A stretch of DNA of 64,000 nucleotides from Williamsia sp. 1138 (lineage in GTDB: Bacteria > Actinomycetota > Actinomycetes > Mycobacteriales > Mycobacteriaceae). This document shows, piece by piece, positions 49,730 to 61,211 of this stretch (the stretch's first letter is position 1; every line of letters begins with the position of its first letter). The stretch covers positions 62,001-126,000 of the forward strand of contig NZ_MJEJ02000047.1 of NCBI RefSeq assembly GCF_002095435.2, in the 5' to 3' direction. A model generated the notes under the pieces. It worked only from the letters and a program-made list of their open reading frames with translations. It was not told the origin of the DNA and searched no databases. A program made the translations under genes and the position numbers.

Positions 49730-49945
49730 CTCTGTCTCGGTAAGCGACGTGTCTACCGCACCCTACTGTTGTTCTGGTCTACTGTCTAGACAGTCGTCCA
49801 TGTTCATTGGAGTAGCGCTTCGGTGCAGCTACACGAGGGCCGGATTCTTAGTTTCATGGGCAAGCAGCCGCTTTTAGCCCGGCGCTTTGACAGCGTGAGG
49901 TGCCGCTCGAGCGCCAAGAAGTTCTTAGCCCTGGATCCGTCCGCC

Positions 49946-50869
49946 CTATCCGCTCGTCGAGTGTTCAGAAGCAGCGCCGGCGCTGCTCCTGAACCCGTCC
50001 AGTTTGGTCGGATTCATCACCCAGTGCAGTTGCTCGATACCGGAAGAGGTTGTTGTGGCGCTGAGAAGGGTATAGGGCTCGCCGTCTCGGGACAGCAGCA
50101 CGGACGGCGCTCCGTTCGCCTGCACCCACGTGATCTGCGCGCCGGTCCAGAAATGAGAGGAGAAGGCCGCGACGAACTTCGCCACTCGCTCGTCGCCCAT
50201 GATCGGAATGCGCGCGGCGAGAACACCTTCTATTCCGCCGCCATCGGAGTTACTGACGACGTCGGCGGCCAGCAACGCGGTGAGTGCCTCGAGGTCGCCC
50301 GTCTGTGCGGCATCGACAAACGCAGTGAGTAGTCGCCGGTGATCCGAGGTGCTCACAGGCGCACTGCGGCCGGCTGCGATGTGTTTGCGTGCCCGGGTGA
50401 CGAGCTGACGTGCGTTCGCCTCCGTCACCTCGATGATCTCGCCGATCTGACGGTACGGATAGTCGAACGACTCCCGCAGGACATACGCGGCCCGCTCGGT
50501 CGGTGTGAGCTTTTCGAGTAGCAGCAGCACCGCGAACCCGAGGGCTTCGCCCCTGACGGCTCCGAGTGCTGGGTCCGCGCTGGTGTCGACGGGTTCGGGC
50601 AGCCACGGCCCAATGTAGGTTTCGTGCCTGGCCCGGGCAGACTGCACTGCGTTGATCGCCAATCGGGTTGTGGTGGTGGAGAGGAATGCTGCAGTGTTCT
50701 CGACTTTCGATCTGTCGTAGGCCTGCCACCGCAGCCATACGTCCTGCACGATGTCCTCGGCTTCGGAGGCGCTGCCCAACATCCGATATGCGATTCCGAA
50801 CAATCTGGGTCGCACGAGGTTGAACTCGGCCGCGACGTCGTCGAGTTCGGAACGGGGATTACGAGGCAT
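49946..50869 (-). CDS. ECF41-type RNA polymerase sigma factor (SigJ-like)
   Basis: 307 residues. Sigma region 2 (RPRLFGIAYRMLGSASEAEDIVQDVWLRWQAYD), region 4 (LTPTERAAYVLRESFDYPYRQIGEIIEVTEANARQLVTRARKHI), then a SnoaL-like C-terminal extension (residues ~180-290). The ECF41 hallmarks are visible: DGGGI in the domain linker and NPTKL (VMNPTKLDGF) near the end; the extension controls the sigma factor in that family. It is the last gene of the operon SDR - SnoaL - sigma, 5 bases after the preceding stop. Confidence 0.92.
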   Translation of the reverse strand: MPRNPRSELDDVAAEFNLVRPRLFGIAYRMLGSASEAEDIVQDVWLRWQAYDRSKVENTAAFLSTTTTRLAINAVQSARARHETYIGPWLPEPVDTSADPALGAVRGEALGFAVLLLLEKLTPTERAAYVLRESFDYPYRQIGEIIEVTEANARQLVTRARKHIAAGRSAPVSTSDHRRLLTAFVDAAQTGDLEALTALLAADVVSNSDGGGIEGVLAARIPIMGDERVAKFVAAFSSHFWTGAQITWVQANGAPSVLLSRDGEPYTLLSATTTSSGIEQLHWVMNPTKLDGFRSSAGAASEHSTSG

Positions 50870-50874
50870 CGCGG

Positions 50875-51255
50875 TCAGTCTTCCTGTTGGTCGAGGTCGA
50901 AGGGGCCGAGTGTCCAGTGGTGAAGCTTGTCAGGTGAGAGTACGAGCCAAACCCGTTCTATCAGTCCATGTTCGACCGAGATGGCAGCAATCCCCACGAC
51001 GCGACCGCCCCGCCGATACGCCAGTCCTGACTGCCCGTTGACCCACTCCACACTGACCGAACTCTGGTGATCAGTGGTTGCGTGCTGCACCAGAAGCGTG
51101 CTGACACTGCCTCGTCCGGTCCGTTCGCCTTCCCCGTCGACGACAGCGACGACGCTCGCCGCCAGCCATGTGCTCACCGTCAACGAATCACCGGTTCTGC
51201 ATGCCGTGGCGACGGCAACCACTGCTGCGTCGTAGGCGTTCGATGGATGCATCAT
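50875..51255 (-). CDS. Stand-alone SnoaL protein resembling an ECF41 C-terminal domain
   Basis: 126 residues with no sigma region. It reads like the C-terminal domain of the adjacent sigma factor: VVAVVDGEGERTGRG at the place of the DGGGK-type motif, WVNGQSGLAYRRGGRVVGIAAISVEHGLIERVWLVLSPDKLHHW at the NPxKL position (SPDKL). It may act in trans on the sigma factor, or be a small enzyme. It is encoded immediately upstream of the sigma gene (5-base gap). Confidence 0.78.
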   Translation of the reverse strand: MMHPSNAYDAAVVAVATACRTGDSLTVSTWLAASVVAVVDGEGERTGRGSVSTLLVQHATTDHQSSVSVEWVNGQSGLAYRRGGRVVGIAAISVEHGLIERVWLVLSPDKLHHWTLGPFDLDQQED

Positions 51256-51336
51256 TCGACGAGCCTTCCTGTGGTGTCGTCAGTATGCATCAGGCCTCGG
51301 CACGCGCCGCCCGGTCGAACTCCTGGCGGCGATTGA

Positions 51337-52101
51337 TCACGGCTTGGGGCCGCTGACGACATCAACCGCGAGCCACTCCTGGAACGTGGTCTCCGCGGGC
51401 TGGGCGTCGGCACTTGGAAGGAGTTCACGATCGGCCAAGCGGGCTCCGAAATACAGTGCGTCGTCGTCGATGACAACGGTTCGGGGGTCCCGATGCGCTT
51501 CGAGCCCGCGGGCAACGAAGTCGGCGAGCGTGAACACTTCCGGACCGCCGATCTCGACAGTGCCGTTCAGCGGCGCTCCGACGCTGACGCGTGCGACTGC
51601 GCTCGCGACCTCGTCTGCCGCGACCGGTTGGATCGACGCCGACGACAAGCGCACCTGATCATCAGACGTCGCCCCGCCAGCGATGGACTTGAAGAACTCG
51701 AAGAACTGCGTCGCATGGACGATCGAGTACGGAATCTTCGACTCCTTGATCAATTGCTCCTGCTTCACCTTGGCCCGCATGTAGCCACTGTCGGTGAGTC
51801 GTTCGGTTCCGACGACCGACAGTGCGACGTGGTGACCCACACCAGCGGTGGATTCTGCGGCGAGAATGTTCGTCGTTGCGCGCGTGAAGAAGTCGAGGAC
51901 AGCTGCGTCTTCGAATGACGGAGAGTTGGACACGTCGACGACTACATCGGCTCCGACGAGGATGTCGGCCAAACCCTCACCTGTGAGGGTGTTGACGCCG
52001 GAGTTGGGAGACGCGGCAATGGCGTCGTGCCCGTGTGCTCCGAGCTTGGTGACGAGCTTCGAGCCGATCAGTCCTGTACCGCCGATGACAACAATTCTCA
52101 T
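51337..52101 (-). CDS. NmrA/atypical SDR NAD(P)-binding protein, probable ECF41 target
   Basis: 254 residues from ATG 52101 (GGAAGAGA upstream). Glycine-rich GGTGLIGSKLV at the N-terminus, VVDVSNSPSFED, KVKQEQLIKESKIPYSIVHATQFFEF, typical of NmrA-type proteins that sense or reduce with NAD(P)H. ECF41 sigma factors are usually next to an oxidoreductase, epimerase or carboxymuconolactone decarboxylase gene that they control; this gene fills that place. It leads the sigma operon. Confidence 0.88.
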   Translation of the reverse strand: MRIVVIGGTGLIGSKLVTKLGAHGHDAIAASPNSGVNTLTGEGLADILVGADVVVDVSNSPSFEDAAVLDFFTRATTNILAAESTAGVGHHVALSVVGTERLTDSGYMRAKVKQEQLIKESKIPYSIVHATQFFEFFKSIAGGATSDDQVRLSSASIQPVAADEVASAVARVSVGAPLNGTVEIGGPEVFTLADFVARGLEAHRDPRTVVIDDDALYFGARLADRELLPSADAQPAETTFQEWLAVDVVSGPKP

Positions 52102-52210
52102 GAGAGTCTCTTCCGCTGTGTGCTGGACGCCGTGGTTGGCTGTCCGGTCACTGCATTCGACCGAGTAGCTCCTCGATTTGTGACAGCACCCGTCGGTGAC
52201 GGGTGGGACG

Positions 52211-55120
52211 TCAGTTGGTATGGGACGGTCTCTTGTTCCACTGAACAAAATTGGTGGGCCACCAGAACCAGCGACCCAGTAGCCGTGCGGTCGCTGGGAC
52301 GACAAGGGAACGCACGAGCACGGTGTCGATCAGGAGTCCGATGGCGACAGTGGTCCCGATTTGGGCGATGTTGTGGGCGTAACTGGCGAGCATGGCGAAC
52401 ATGGTGACGCCGAATGTGAGGCCCGCGGTCGTCACGACGCTGCCGGTGCCGACCATTGCCCTGATCAGTCCGGTGCTGGTACCGGCATGCATTTCTTCTT
52501 TGAACCTGCTGACGAGCAGCATGTTGTAGTCGGCGCCGACTGCGACGAGAAAGGTGAATGCCACTGGTGCTACCGACCAGTGCAGCGGGTTGCCGATGAT
52601 GTCCTGCCACAGGAAGATCGCGATACCCCAGGCCGTGAGGAATGACAGGCCCACGGTCGCGATGACGACGAACGCTGCGACCAGGCTGCGCAGCAGCGCC
52701 AGGACGACGCAGAACACGAATGCGAGCGCTGCGATGACGATGGCGATGAAGTCTTCGTGCAGGAACGATTCGATGTTGAGCAGGGTGCCTCCGGGTCCGC
52801 CGATGCTGACCGTGGACCCTGCCAGCGAGGTGCCTTTGATCGCGGTGAGCGAAGTCGGGATGATGTCCGCGCTCAGGTCCATGGCTTCGCGACTGAAGCC
52901 TTCCTCGGTGGGGGTGATGATCATTCGTGTCACCTTCCCGTCCGGCGAAAAGTAATACGGCATACCACTTTTGAACAGTGGGCTCTCCAGGGCCTGGGAG
53001 AGCAAAAAGAAGCCGGCGCCGGGGTTCCCGGCCGTGTATGCGCTGCTGACCTCGTCGAGGAAGGTGGTTATCTCCGACACTTGCGGCATAAGGGCCCCGA
53101 GGGTGCTGCGCAGCGGCGCGATGAGATCGCGGAGCTGCACGATGGTGGCTTTGATGCGCGGCAGCTCTGTCGCCGCCAGCGGTAGTGCTCGGGCTGCGGA
53201 GTCGGCGCTGGCCAGCAACTGGTTTGCCAGTGGCCCGAGCTTGGAAGTGTCGTCGAAAAGGGACAGGCTGGTCAGTGCTGCGTTGCACGGTTCGATGTTC
53301 CGGCAGCCTGGGACGCGTTCGATGAGATCTTTTGCGGGATTGCTAACTTCTTGGAGGGTGGCGAGTTTCGCAGTGGCCGAGTCGGTGACTGTCTTGAGGT
53401 TGGCGGTCGCGGTGGCGAGTTGTTGCAGGCCCTGTTGGCCTTGGGCGAGTGCGGCGGCGAACTGGTCCACGGATGTCTCGATGCCGTTGATCGACTCGAC
53501 CACGACGCCGAGGTCGGCGAGACGTTTGTTGAGCAGCGTGGTCATCTGGGTGAAGCGGTCTCCGATGTATGACGCCTGGCTGGTCAATGTGCCTTGCGCG
53601 ATCGGGGTGGCCAGCGGCCGGGTGATTCCCTGGACAGCATTGATCCCGGGCAGGTTCGCGATCGAATCGGTGAGTTTGGCGAGCGCGATCAGGTCAGCGG
53701 CGTTGCGCATGTCATGATCGGCTTCGACGAGGAACACGCTGGGGGCCATGACATTAGGGGGCAGATGCCGGTCGGCAGCAGCGAAGCCGAGGTTGGCGCG
53801 GGAGTCTGCGGGTTGAGCGATGCGCTCGTTGAAGCTGGGTTGGTAGGTGGGCACGAGCAGCACGGCCAGGAACAGCACCGCCAGAGTGGCAGCCAGTACG
53901 GGGCCCGGCCACCGTGCCACCGTGACGGCGATGCGCCGCCAGCGTCGCTGCGAGCGTTGGGAGGTTCGTGGTTCGAGGAAGCCGAGTCGACTGGTCACTG
54001 CGAGCAACGCCGGACCCAAAGTCAGTGCGGCACCGAGGGTGACGGTGATGGCGATGGTGCAGGGCAGTCCGGAGGTGCTGAAGATGGCCAGCCGGGTCAG
54101 CGCCAAGCAGGCCATGGCGCCTGCGACCGTGAGGCCGGAGGCGATGATGATGTGTTGCACGCCCGCGAGTGCGGCGTAGTAGGAGTCCTCCCGGGTGAGT
54201 CCGTTCCGACGGCCCTCCTGGTACCGGCCGACGAGAAAGATCCCGTAGTTGGTGCCCGCGCCCAGGACCACCACCGCTGACAGGGCGGAGGCGAAGATGG
54301 AGACGCTGATCATCTGTAGTTCCCCGCAGATGGCGACGACTGAACGGGCAACGGCCAACCCGATGCCCACGGTCAGTAGCGGTACCAATGCGGTGACTAT
54401 CGATCGGTAGACGAGCAGTAGTACGACGGTGACCAAGATCGAACAGATCGCGATCAGCAAGATCATCGATTCGTCGATGGCGACCAACTCGTCGTTGACC
54501 ACCGCTGAGGGTCCGGTGACGTGGGCCTGCACCCCTGGGGGAGCGGCAACACTGTCGACGATGTCGCGTGCTGCCTGAGTGGACTCCATGGCCTTGGCTG
54601 TGCCCATGTTCCCGGCCAGGTTGACCAGTGCATACGCAACCTGCCCGTCGGCGCTTTCTGCGGCGGGCGCCAGGTCCGGGTTCGACCACAAGTCCATCGC
54701 CGAGTTGACCATCGCGGTGTCGGCGGTGAGCTTGTCGAGAACGGTGGCGTAGTACTGACGGGCGTCGTCGCCGAGCACATCGTCCCCTTCGATGAGGACG
54801 TAGACGAAGTTGTTACTGCCCCCGCCGCCGAAGTGACCACCCATTTTCACCAACGCCTGCACGGCTGACGCTTCGTCGGGCATGAACGACTGTGCGTGCC
54901 GGTTGATGACGGTCTCTAGTTGGGGGAACACGACATTGAGGCCACCGGCAACGAGGAGCCAGGCGATGATCACCGGCACAGAGAAGGAGTAAAGCGCCCG
55001 CGCGACAAGGGGTCGCCTCGCTTTGTTTGCGCGAAAGTACCTCACGCGCAAAGGACGTCGTACTTCGGCGAGTAGTGCCGAAGTGACCTGGGCCAGGGTT
55101 GGTCGTGCGGTGGTGGTCAT
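52211..55120 (-). CDS. MmpL-family transporter (MmpL4/5-like size), with MmpS
   Basis: 969 residues, two RND halves with large periplasmic loops; the second loop has a long helical hairpin (about 520-680). Second proton-relay pair DY is at about 864-865 (GADYNMLLVSRF). In the first half the usual GTDY is GTNY (residues 291-292), so Asp is replaced by Asn. Siderophore or lipid export is the usual job of MmpL/MmpS pairs. It follows the mmpS gene by 15 bases. Confidence 0.92.
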   Translation of the reverse strand: MTTTARPTLAQVTSALLAEVRRPLRVRYFRANKARRPLVARALYSFSVPVIIAWLLVAGGLNVVFPQLETVINRHAQSFMPDEASAVQALVKMGGHFGGGGSNNFVYVLIEGDDVLGDDARQYYATVLDKLTADTAMVNSAMDLWSNPDLAPAAESADGQVAYALVNLAGNMGTAKAMESTQAARDIVDSVAAPPGVQAHVTGPSAVVNDELVAIDESMILLIAICSILVTVVLLLVYRSIVTALVPLLTVGIGLAVARSVVAICGELQMISVSIFASALSAVVVLGAGTNYGIFLVGRYQEGRRNGLTREDSYYAALAGVQHIIIASGLTVAGAMACLALTRLAIFSTSGLPCTIAITVTLGAALTLGPALLAVTSRLGFLEPRTSQRSQRRWRRIAVTVARWPGPVLAATLAVLFLAVLLVPTYQPSFNERIAQPADSRANLGFAAADRHLPPNVMAPSVFLVEADHDMRNAADLIALAKLTDSIANLPGINAVQGITRPLATPIAQGTLTSQASYIGDRFTQMTTLLNKRLADLGVVVESINGIETSVDQFAAALAQGQQGLQQLATATANLKTVTDSATAKLATLQEVSNPAKDLIERVPGCRNIEPCNAALTSLSLFDDTSKLGPLANQLLASADSAARALPLAATELPRIKATIVQLRDLIAPLRSTLGALMPQVSEITTFLDEVSSAYTAGNPGAGFFLLSQALESPLFKSGMPYYFSPDGKVTRMIITPTEEGFSREAMDLSADIIPTSLTAIKGTSLAGSTVSIGGPGGTLLNIESFLHEDFIAIVIAALAFVFCVVLALLRSLVAAFVVIATVGLSFLTAWGIAIFLWQDIIGNPLHWSVAPVAFTFLVAVGADYNMLLVSRFKEEMHAGTSTGLIRAMVGTGSVVTTAGLTFGVTMFAMLASYAHNIAQIGTTVAIGLLIDTVLVRSLVVPATARLLGRWFWWPTNFVQWNKRPSHTN

Positions 55121-55135
55121 GGATCCTTCTTGCGT

Positions 55136-55561
55136 TCAGGCCACGGGGACGGTGCATTGGATGGTCGCTGCGGAACCGGTTGCGGTCTTGTTGTCGCGTT
55201 CGATCCCGTTGACGTCGATGGCGCACGTCACCTGGCTACCGGCGGTTTGGGCGGTGACGCCGACGGAGGTGGTGAGTTCTCGTGTTCTCACTGTTCGGGT
55301 CCACGGCAATCGGACCTGATGCTCTTCGACATGCCCACCGGGCAGCAGCTGGGAAATGGTCGCGATCGTGTCGGTCTCCCCGCCGACCGTGTAGGTGATG
55401 GCTTTCTCCCGCGGGGCCGCAACCGCGTTCAGCGGAGGTGAGTGTCCGATCGCGCGATCGGGGATCTCCCTGATTCGCAGAGCCCCGATAGACGTACCCG
55501 CAGCCAGCAGGACGCAGACAATGCTGATGGGAATCCAGGCCCGGGCAAGCATCCGAAACAC
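55136..55561 (-). CDS. MmpS-family accessory protein
   Basis: 141 residues: one N-terminal membrane helix (WIPISIVCVLLAAGTSIGAL), then a beta-sandwich domain with ITYTVGGETDTIATISQLLPGG and VTCAIDVNGIERDNKTATGSAATIQCTVPVA. It is the periplasmic partner of the MmpL transporter downstream. The motif YEV-like core of mycobacterial MmpS proteins is YTV here. Confidence 0.9.
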   Translation of the reverse strand: MFRMLARAWIPISIVCVLLAAGTSIGALRIREIPDRAIGHSPPLNAVAAPREKAITYTVGGETDTIATISQLLPGGHVEEHQVRLPWTRTVRTRELTTSVGVTAQTAGSQVTCAIDVNGIERDNKTATGSAATIQCTVPVA

Positions 55562-55880
55562 CGGCTACCTCTTTCGTTGTTATGTAGACCGGGGCGAGTG
55601 CCACTCGGATACTTCGCGGACTGATATCGGAGACTTTTCACGTGGCATCAACCCTTTTGAGGGTCAGAGTGAGGGCTCAGGCGGCGGGTTGAACCAGTTG
55701 GCGAGCTGCCGCCCAGATCGACTGACGGTTCGCGCGTGAACGCGCGGCTGAGGCCGTCGATTCACCAGCCAACTGGCCCGATGTGCCGAGCACTGCCTCA
55801 ACCTGGTTCGGATGACTGGAGTCCGTATCTTGTTCTGCGTCCACCCTATTCACACGCCCCGTGTTTGGTCTAACGCAGAC

Positions 55881-55922
55881 TGCCAATGGCAGTTACAGTA
55901 GATGTAACAACGCCCATTGGCA
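55881..55922. promoter_or_regulatory. Nested palindromes between mmpS and TetR genes
   Basis: Outer arms TGCCAATGG (55881-55889) and CCATTGGCA (55914-55922) enclose inner arms GTTACA (55892-55897) and TGTAAC (55903-55908). This nested symmetry lies 85 bases before the TetR start. The region 55562-56006 has no gene that I can support. Confidence 0.6.
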
Positions 55923-56006
55923 AGCTTTATTTGAGAAAGCCGTGCACCGGCGTCGGAAAGCCAGGTAGCGCCGCCGACCCGGTGCCTCGACCGGGATACT
56001 GGTCGC

Positions 56007-56672
56007 ATGTGCAAGGTGACTAAGCCCAAGCCCCGCCGGTCCGCCGCGCAGATACGCGGTGAACTGATGCAAGCGGCTGTGGCCGAACTTGATGCCGTGG
56101 GCCCCGAGGGGGCGAGTTTGCGCTCCATCGCCCGGCGAGTGGGAATCACGCATCAGTCGGTGGCGCACCATTTTGCCGACCGCAGCGCTCTGTTCACTGC
56201 GGTAGCCATCCAGGGAATTGACGACCTGTACGCGAAGAGCGTGAGCGCACTGCAGGAGTTGCCCGCCGCAGCGCCCCTGGGGGAATCTGTGGCCGCGCTC
56301 GGCGAGACCTACGTGCGTTATGCGCGGACCAACAGGTCCACCTTGATGCTCATGTTCGGCTCACGCCTACTCGATGTTCGTGATCCCGACCTGGTTGAAG
56401 CACGTCTGCGGTTGTGGGATCTGCACCACGACACGGTCACGGCGGCGGTGCAGCAAGGCTGGGGTGGGGCGGTGCCGGCCGACCTGATTGCCATCGCCAC
56501 TTTTGCCATGGCTCACGGACTGGCCGCCCTCGAGGGCGAACTCCCCGGCGGATTCCCCGTCGAAGGGGAGATAGAGGACGTACTCCGCCTGGTCAACGCT
56601 GCCGTCATCGCTCCCCCTGCCGATGGAAAGGCCGGCGCTTCCACGCGACGCGGCAAGAAGTCGCCAACGTGA
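56007..56672 (+). CDS. TetR-family regulator, divergent from mmpS-mmpL
   Basis: 221 residues. HTH: RGELMQAAVAELDAVGPEGASLRSIARRVGITHQSVAHHFADRSALF, with a WHG-like C-terminal domain (AVIAPPAD tail). It probably represses itself and the mmpS-mmpL operon through the nested palindromes; a lipid or drug could be the ligand. Confidence 0.87.
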   Translation: MCKVTKPKPRRSAAQIRGELMQAAVAELDAVGPEGASLRSIARRVGITHQSVAHHFADRSALFTAVAIQGIDDLYAKSVSALQELPAAAPLGESVAALGETYVRYARTNRSTLMLMFGSRLLDVRDPDLVEARLRLWDLHHDTVTAAVQQGWGGAVPADLIAIATFAMAHGLAALEGELPGGFPVEGEIEDVLRLVNAAVIAPPADGKAGASTRRGKKSPT

Positions 56673-56725
56673 CAGCAGAAAAGTTGTCTGGTGCCCAAGT
56701 GGGTCGTGCGCACGCCCGTCCGTGC

Positions 56726-57100
56726 CTACCGTCGCCTGTCATCCTCCGGCCCGGCCTGCGCTGAGGTAACAGGCGGTGTCCCTTGGGGATTGGCGGTTGC
56801 GCCATCACTGAGCGTGGTCTCGCCCGGCCAGCCCATCGCATCGAGCCGATCGGCCTGCTCAAGTACGCGCGCGTGGTCGTCGTGGGAGAAATCGGCTCGA
56901 CGACGCGCTTCGGCGGAGTCGGCGGCGCGACGCAATTTGCGGGCGAACTGCACCGGTGAGAGTCCGAACGTCGTGAAGATTTCGTAGCTGTCGGCACCGC
57001 CGTACGGAATCCACCGGGAGGCGAAGTTCAGAATGTCTACTGCGGAGCGCACCTCGTCGCTGCCCTGGTCTCTGCTCGATCTGTTACGGGAACTGAACAT
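56726..57100 (-). CDS. Small protein of unknown function (DUF3263-like)
   Basis: 124 residues. The core DILNFASRWIPYGGADSYEIFTTFGLSPVQFARKLRRA resembles DUF3263-type proteins of actinobacteria, which look like short HTH sigma-like helices. The rest is hydrophilic. It might bind DNA. It is followed on the same strand by two other small genes in reverse order of position (57186 and 57463 upstream), which may be one transcript. Confidence 0.65.
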   Translation of the reverse strand: MFSSRNRSSRDQGSDEVRSAVDILNFASRWIPYGGADSYEIFTTFGLSPVQFARKLRRAADSAEARRRADFSHDDHARVLEQADRLDAMGWPGETTLSDGATANPQGTPPVTSAQAGPEDDRRR

Positions 57101-57185
57101 CTGAAGGGTCCCTGTCCGTCGGATGGTGGCGCCGGCCGTCTGGCGGATGCCTAAGGGGTCGCAATCGGCGAAGCGTGGTGGGTGA

Positions 57186-57383
57186 TCAGGACAAGACCCT
57201 GTACGTCACCTTTGCGACGCTGCCTTGTTGTCCGTCTTGAATGGCTACGACGTCTGCAAACTCTTCGCCGGCTGCTTGGGCCGCGTTGTGGGCGACGGTC
57301 TCAAAGTAGAACTGCCGCTCGTGCTCTGAGCGCCACAGGACAGGGGTCAGGGGTACGGGATGTTCGATCTCTCGGTGATGCAC
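57186..57383 (-). CDS. Small protein of unknown function
   Basis: 65 residues from GTG 57383 with AAGGAAG about 6 bases upstream. The sequence (HERQFYFETVAHNAAQAAGEEFADVVAIQDGQQGSVAKVTYRVLS) looks like a compact alpha/beta protein. No family recognised. Same strand as the genes on both sides. Confidence 0.55.
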   Translation of the reverse strand: MHHREIEHPVPLTPVLWRSEHERQFYFETVAHNAAQAAGEEFADVVAIQDGQQGSVAKVTYRVLS

Positions 57384-57462
57384 GTATATCTTCCTTTTCG
57401 CTGCCGGCCCTCTCGGCTACCGCACTCGCCCGTCTGTGCCGAGACGAGCAACCGCAGGTTTC

Positions 57463-57765
57463 TCACTGTGCTGCGGGTTGAAGGCTGTCGAGGTTGAGAA
57501 AGGCAAGCAGTCCGTTGTCGAGGTGAATGGCGAACTGCCGGGCGCTTACTGAACTGCCGTCTCCGAGGTGGACAGGGGCCGTGGGCAGAGGTCCGAAGTC
57601 TTCGACAATCGCCCCCTCCAGTCCGTCGTGCTCGCCGGCGGTGACCACCACCCTGTCTCCGATAGCGGGGGTGCCGGGTTGCTTCGTGTCGGTCGCTTCG
57701 GCCGCGGTGGGAGGTGCTGGCTCGGGAGGCCCCTGGTCGGGTGCCGCAGCATTTCGCTTCAACAT
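57463..57765 (-). CDS. Small protein with a KOW/SH3-like C-terminal region
   Basis: 100 residues. A Pro/Ala-rich N-terminal third, then IGDRVVVTAGEHDGLEGAIVEDFG, which is like the KOW or SH3-type loops seen in transcription and ribosome-associated proteins, and HLDNGLLAFLNLDSLQP. Function unknown. The ATG sits inside an AACATAGTGTCTAT sequence (57761-57774), whose near copy is at 57872-57885, so the start may be repressed or leaderless. Confidence 0.55.
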   Translation of the reverse strand: MLKRNAAAPDQGPPEPAPPTAAEATDTKQPGTPAIGDRVVVTAGEHDGLEGAIVEDFGPLPTAPVHLGDGSSVSARQFAIHLDNGLLAFLNLDSLQPAAQ

Positions 57766-57885
57766 AGTGTCTATTTAGTACAGCAAACTCGGCCGACAGG
57801 CAAAGGGAAATCGACGGTGCTGAATCCCACATTGCAGAAGCCGCATTATCTTGGTATGGCTTATGCTGTAGAACATAGAGACTAT
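57761..57885. promoter_or_regulatory. Near-identical repeats in the promoter of the small gene
   Basis: AACATAGTGTCTAT (57761-57774) and AACATAGAGACTAT (57872-57885) differ at two or three bases and are 111 bases apart. They may be operator sites for the TetR encoded at 57933-58520, which ends 48 bases to the right. Confidence 0.35.
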
Positions 57886-57932
57886 CGCGACCTGGGGGTT
57901 GAAGGCAGCTCGCAGCGCGGCTCCTGCGCACC

Positions 57933-58520
57933 TCACGTCGTGCCGGCAGCTCCTGCTGCAGCCACATACATGTCCTCTAGCTCAACAACGACATCGTCAA
58001 GTGGGGAGGCAGATCGCCGTGCGCGGCAGAGGATTACAGCACCCTCTATCGCTGCCACGAACATGGAAGCAAGCCGAGCGGCCCGCTCGTCGGCAATACC
58101 CTCCCGGACCATTGCGTTGGTGATCGCGACGTGCCAGTTCTGGAAGATCTGCGCGACCGCTGAATGCAGATGTTCTTCATCAGGCCCGCCCGAGATCGCT
58201 ACCGACGCCACCGGGCATCCGGCGCGGTAGCCGGAATTCTCCAACGACTTTGTCCAGAACGCCGCGATGCGATGCAGGATTGCGACAGGGCCATCGCCGA
58301 CAGAACGGTCAAGGATCGACCCGATCGCAAGTCCCGCGAGATCGACTGCCTCGGTCATGATCTGATCGCGTCCGCCCGGAAAGTGGTAGTACACCGACCC
58401 TCTTGGGGCATTGCTACGGCTCAGAACGGCATCGATTGTCACACCCGCGGCTCCGCGTTCCTGAAGCAGCTCGACCGCGCTCACCAGCATTCGCTGCTTG
58501 GTACTGATCCGCGCTCCCAC
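57933..58520 (-). CDS. TetR-family regulator (LmrA/YxaF type)
   Basis: 195 residues from GTG 58520 (AAGGGA about 7 bases upstream). HTH: MLVSAVELLQERGAAGVTIDAVLSRSNAPRGSVYYHFPGGRDQIM; the C-terminal part (NSGYRAGCPVASVAISGG) is typical of LmrA/YxaF-like TetR proteins. It follows the molybdopterin oxidoreductase gene by 56 bases on the same strand, so it probably controls that gene. Confidence 0.87.
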   Translation of the reverse strand: MGARISTKQRMLVSAVELLQERGAAGVTIDAVLSRSNAPRGSVYYHFPGGRDQIMTEAVDLAGLAIGSILDRSVGDGPVAILHRIAAFWTKSLENSGYRAGCPVASVAISGGPDEEHLHSAVAQIFQNWHVAITNAMVREGIADERAARLASMFVAAIEGAVILCRARRSASPLDDVVVELEDMYVAAAGAAGTT

Positions 58521-58576
58521 GTCGTCGTCCCTTCACATCGCCTCGAGGCTTGCGCATCCGAGGACCTTGGTATGTG

Positions 58577-61120
<2,544 letters not shown>

Positions 61121-61130
61121 ACGAACGTCC

Positions 61131-61148
61131 GCAGAATATGCATTCTGC
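61131..61148. promoter_or_regulatory. Palindrome upstream of molybdopterin oxidoreductase
   Basis: GCAGAATATGCATTCTGC has perfect 7-base arms around ATGC and lies 11 bases upstream of the start. A -35-like TTGACC and -10-like TATTAT are nearby on the minus strand (61150-61170). It is a good operator candidate for the TetR at 57933-58520. Confidence 0.55.
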
Positions 61149-61211
61149 CATAATACATATTGGTCAAGGTGTGGCGGGTGCAAGCAGTTGTCGGGTCAGC
61201 TCCCGAAACGA

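Noticed and set aside
49823-50332. Plus-strand frame of 169 codons
   Set aside because: Antisense to the sigma factor gene; no support.
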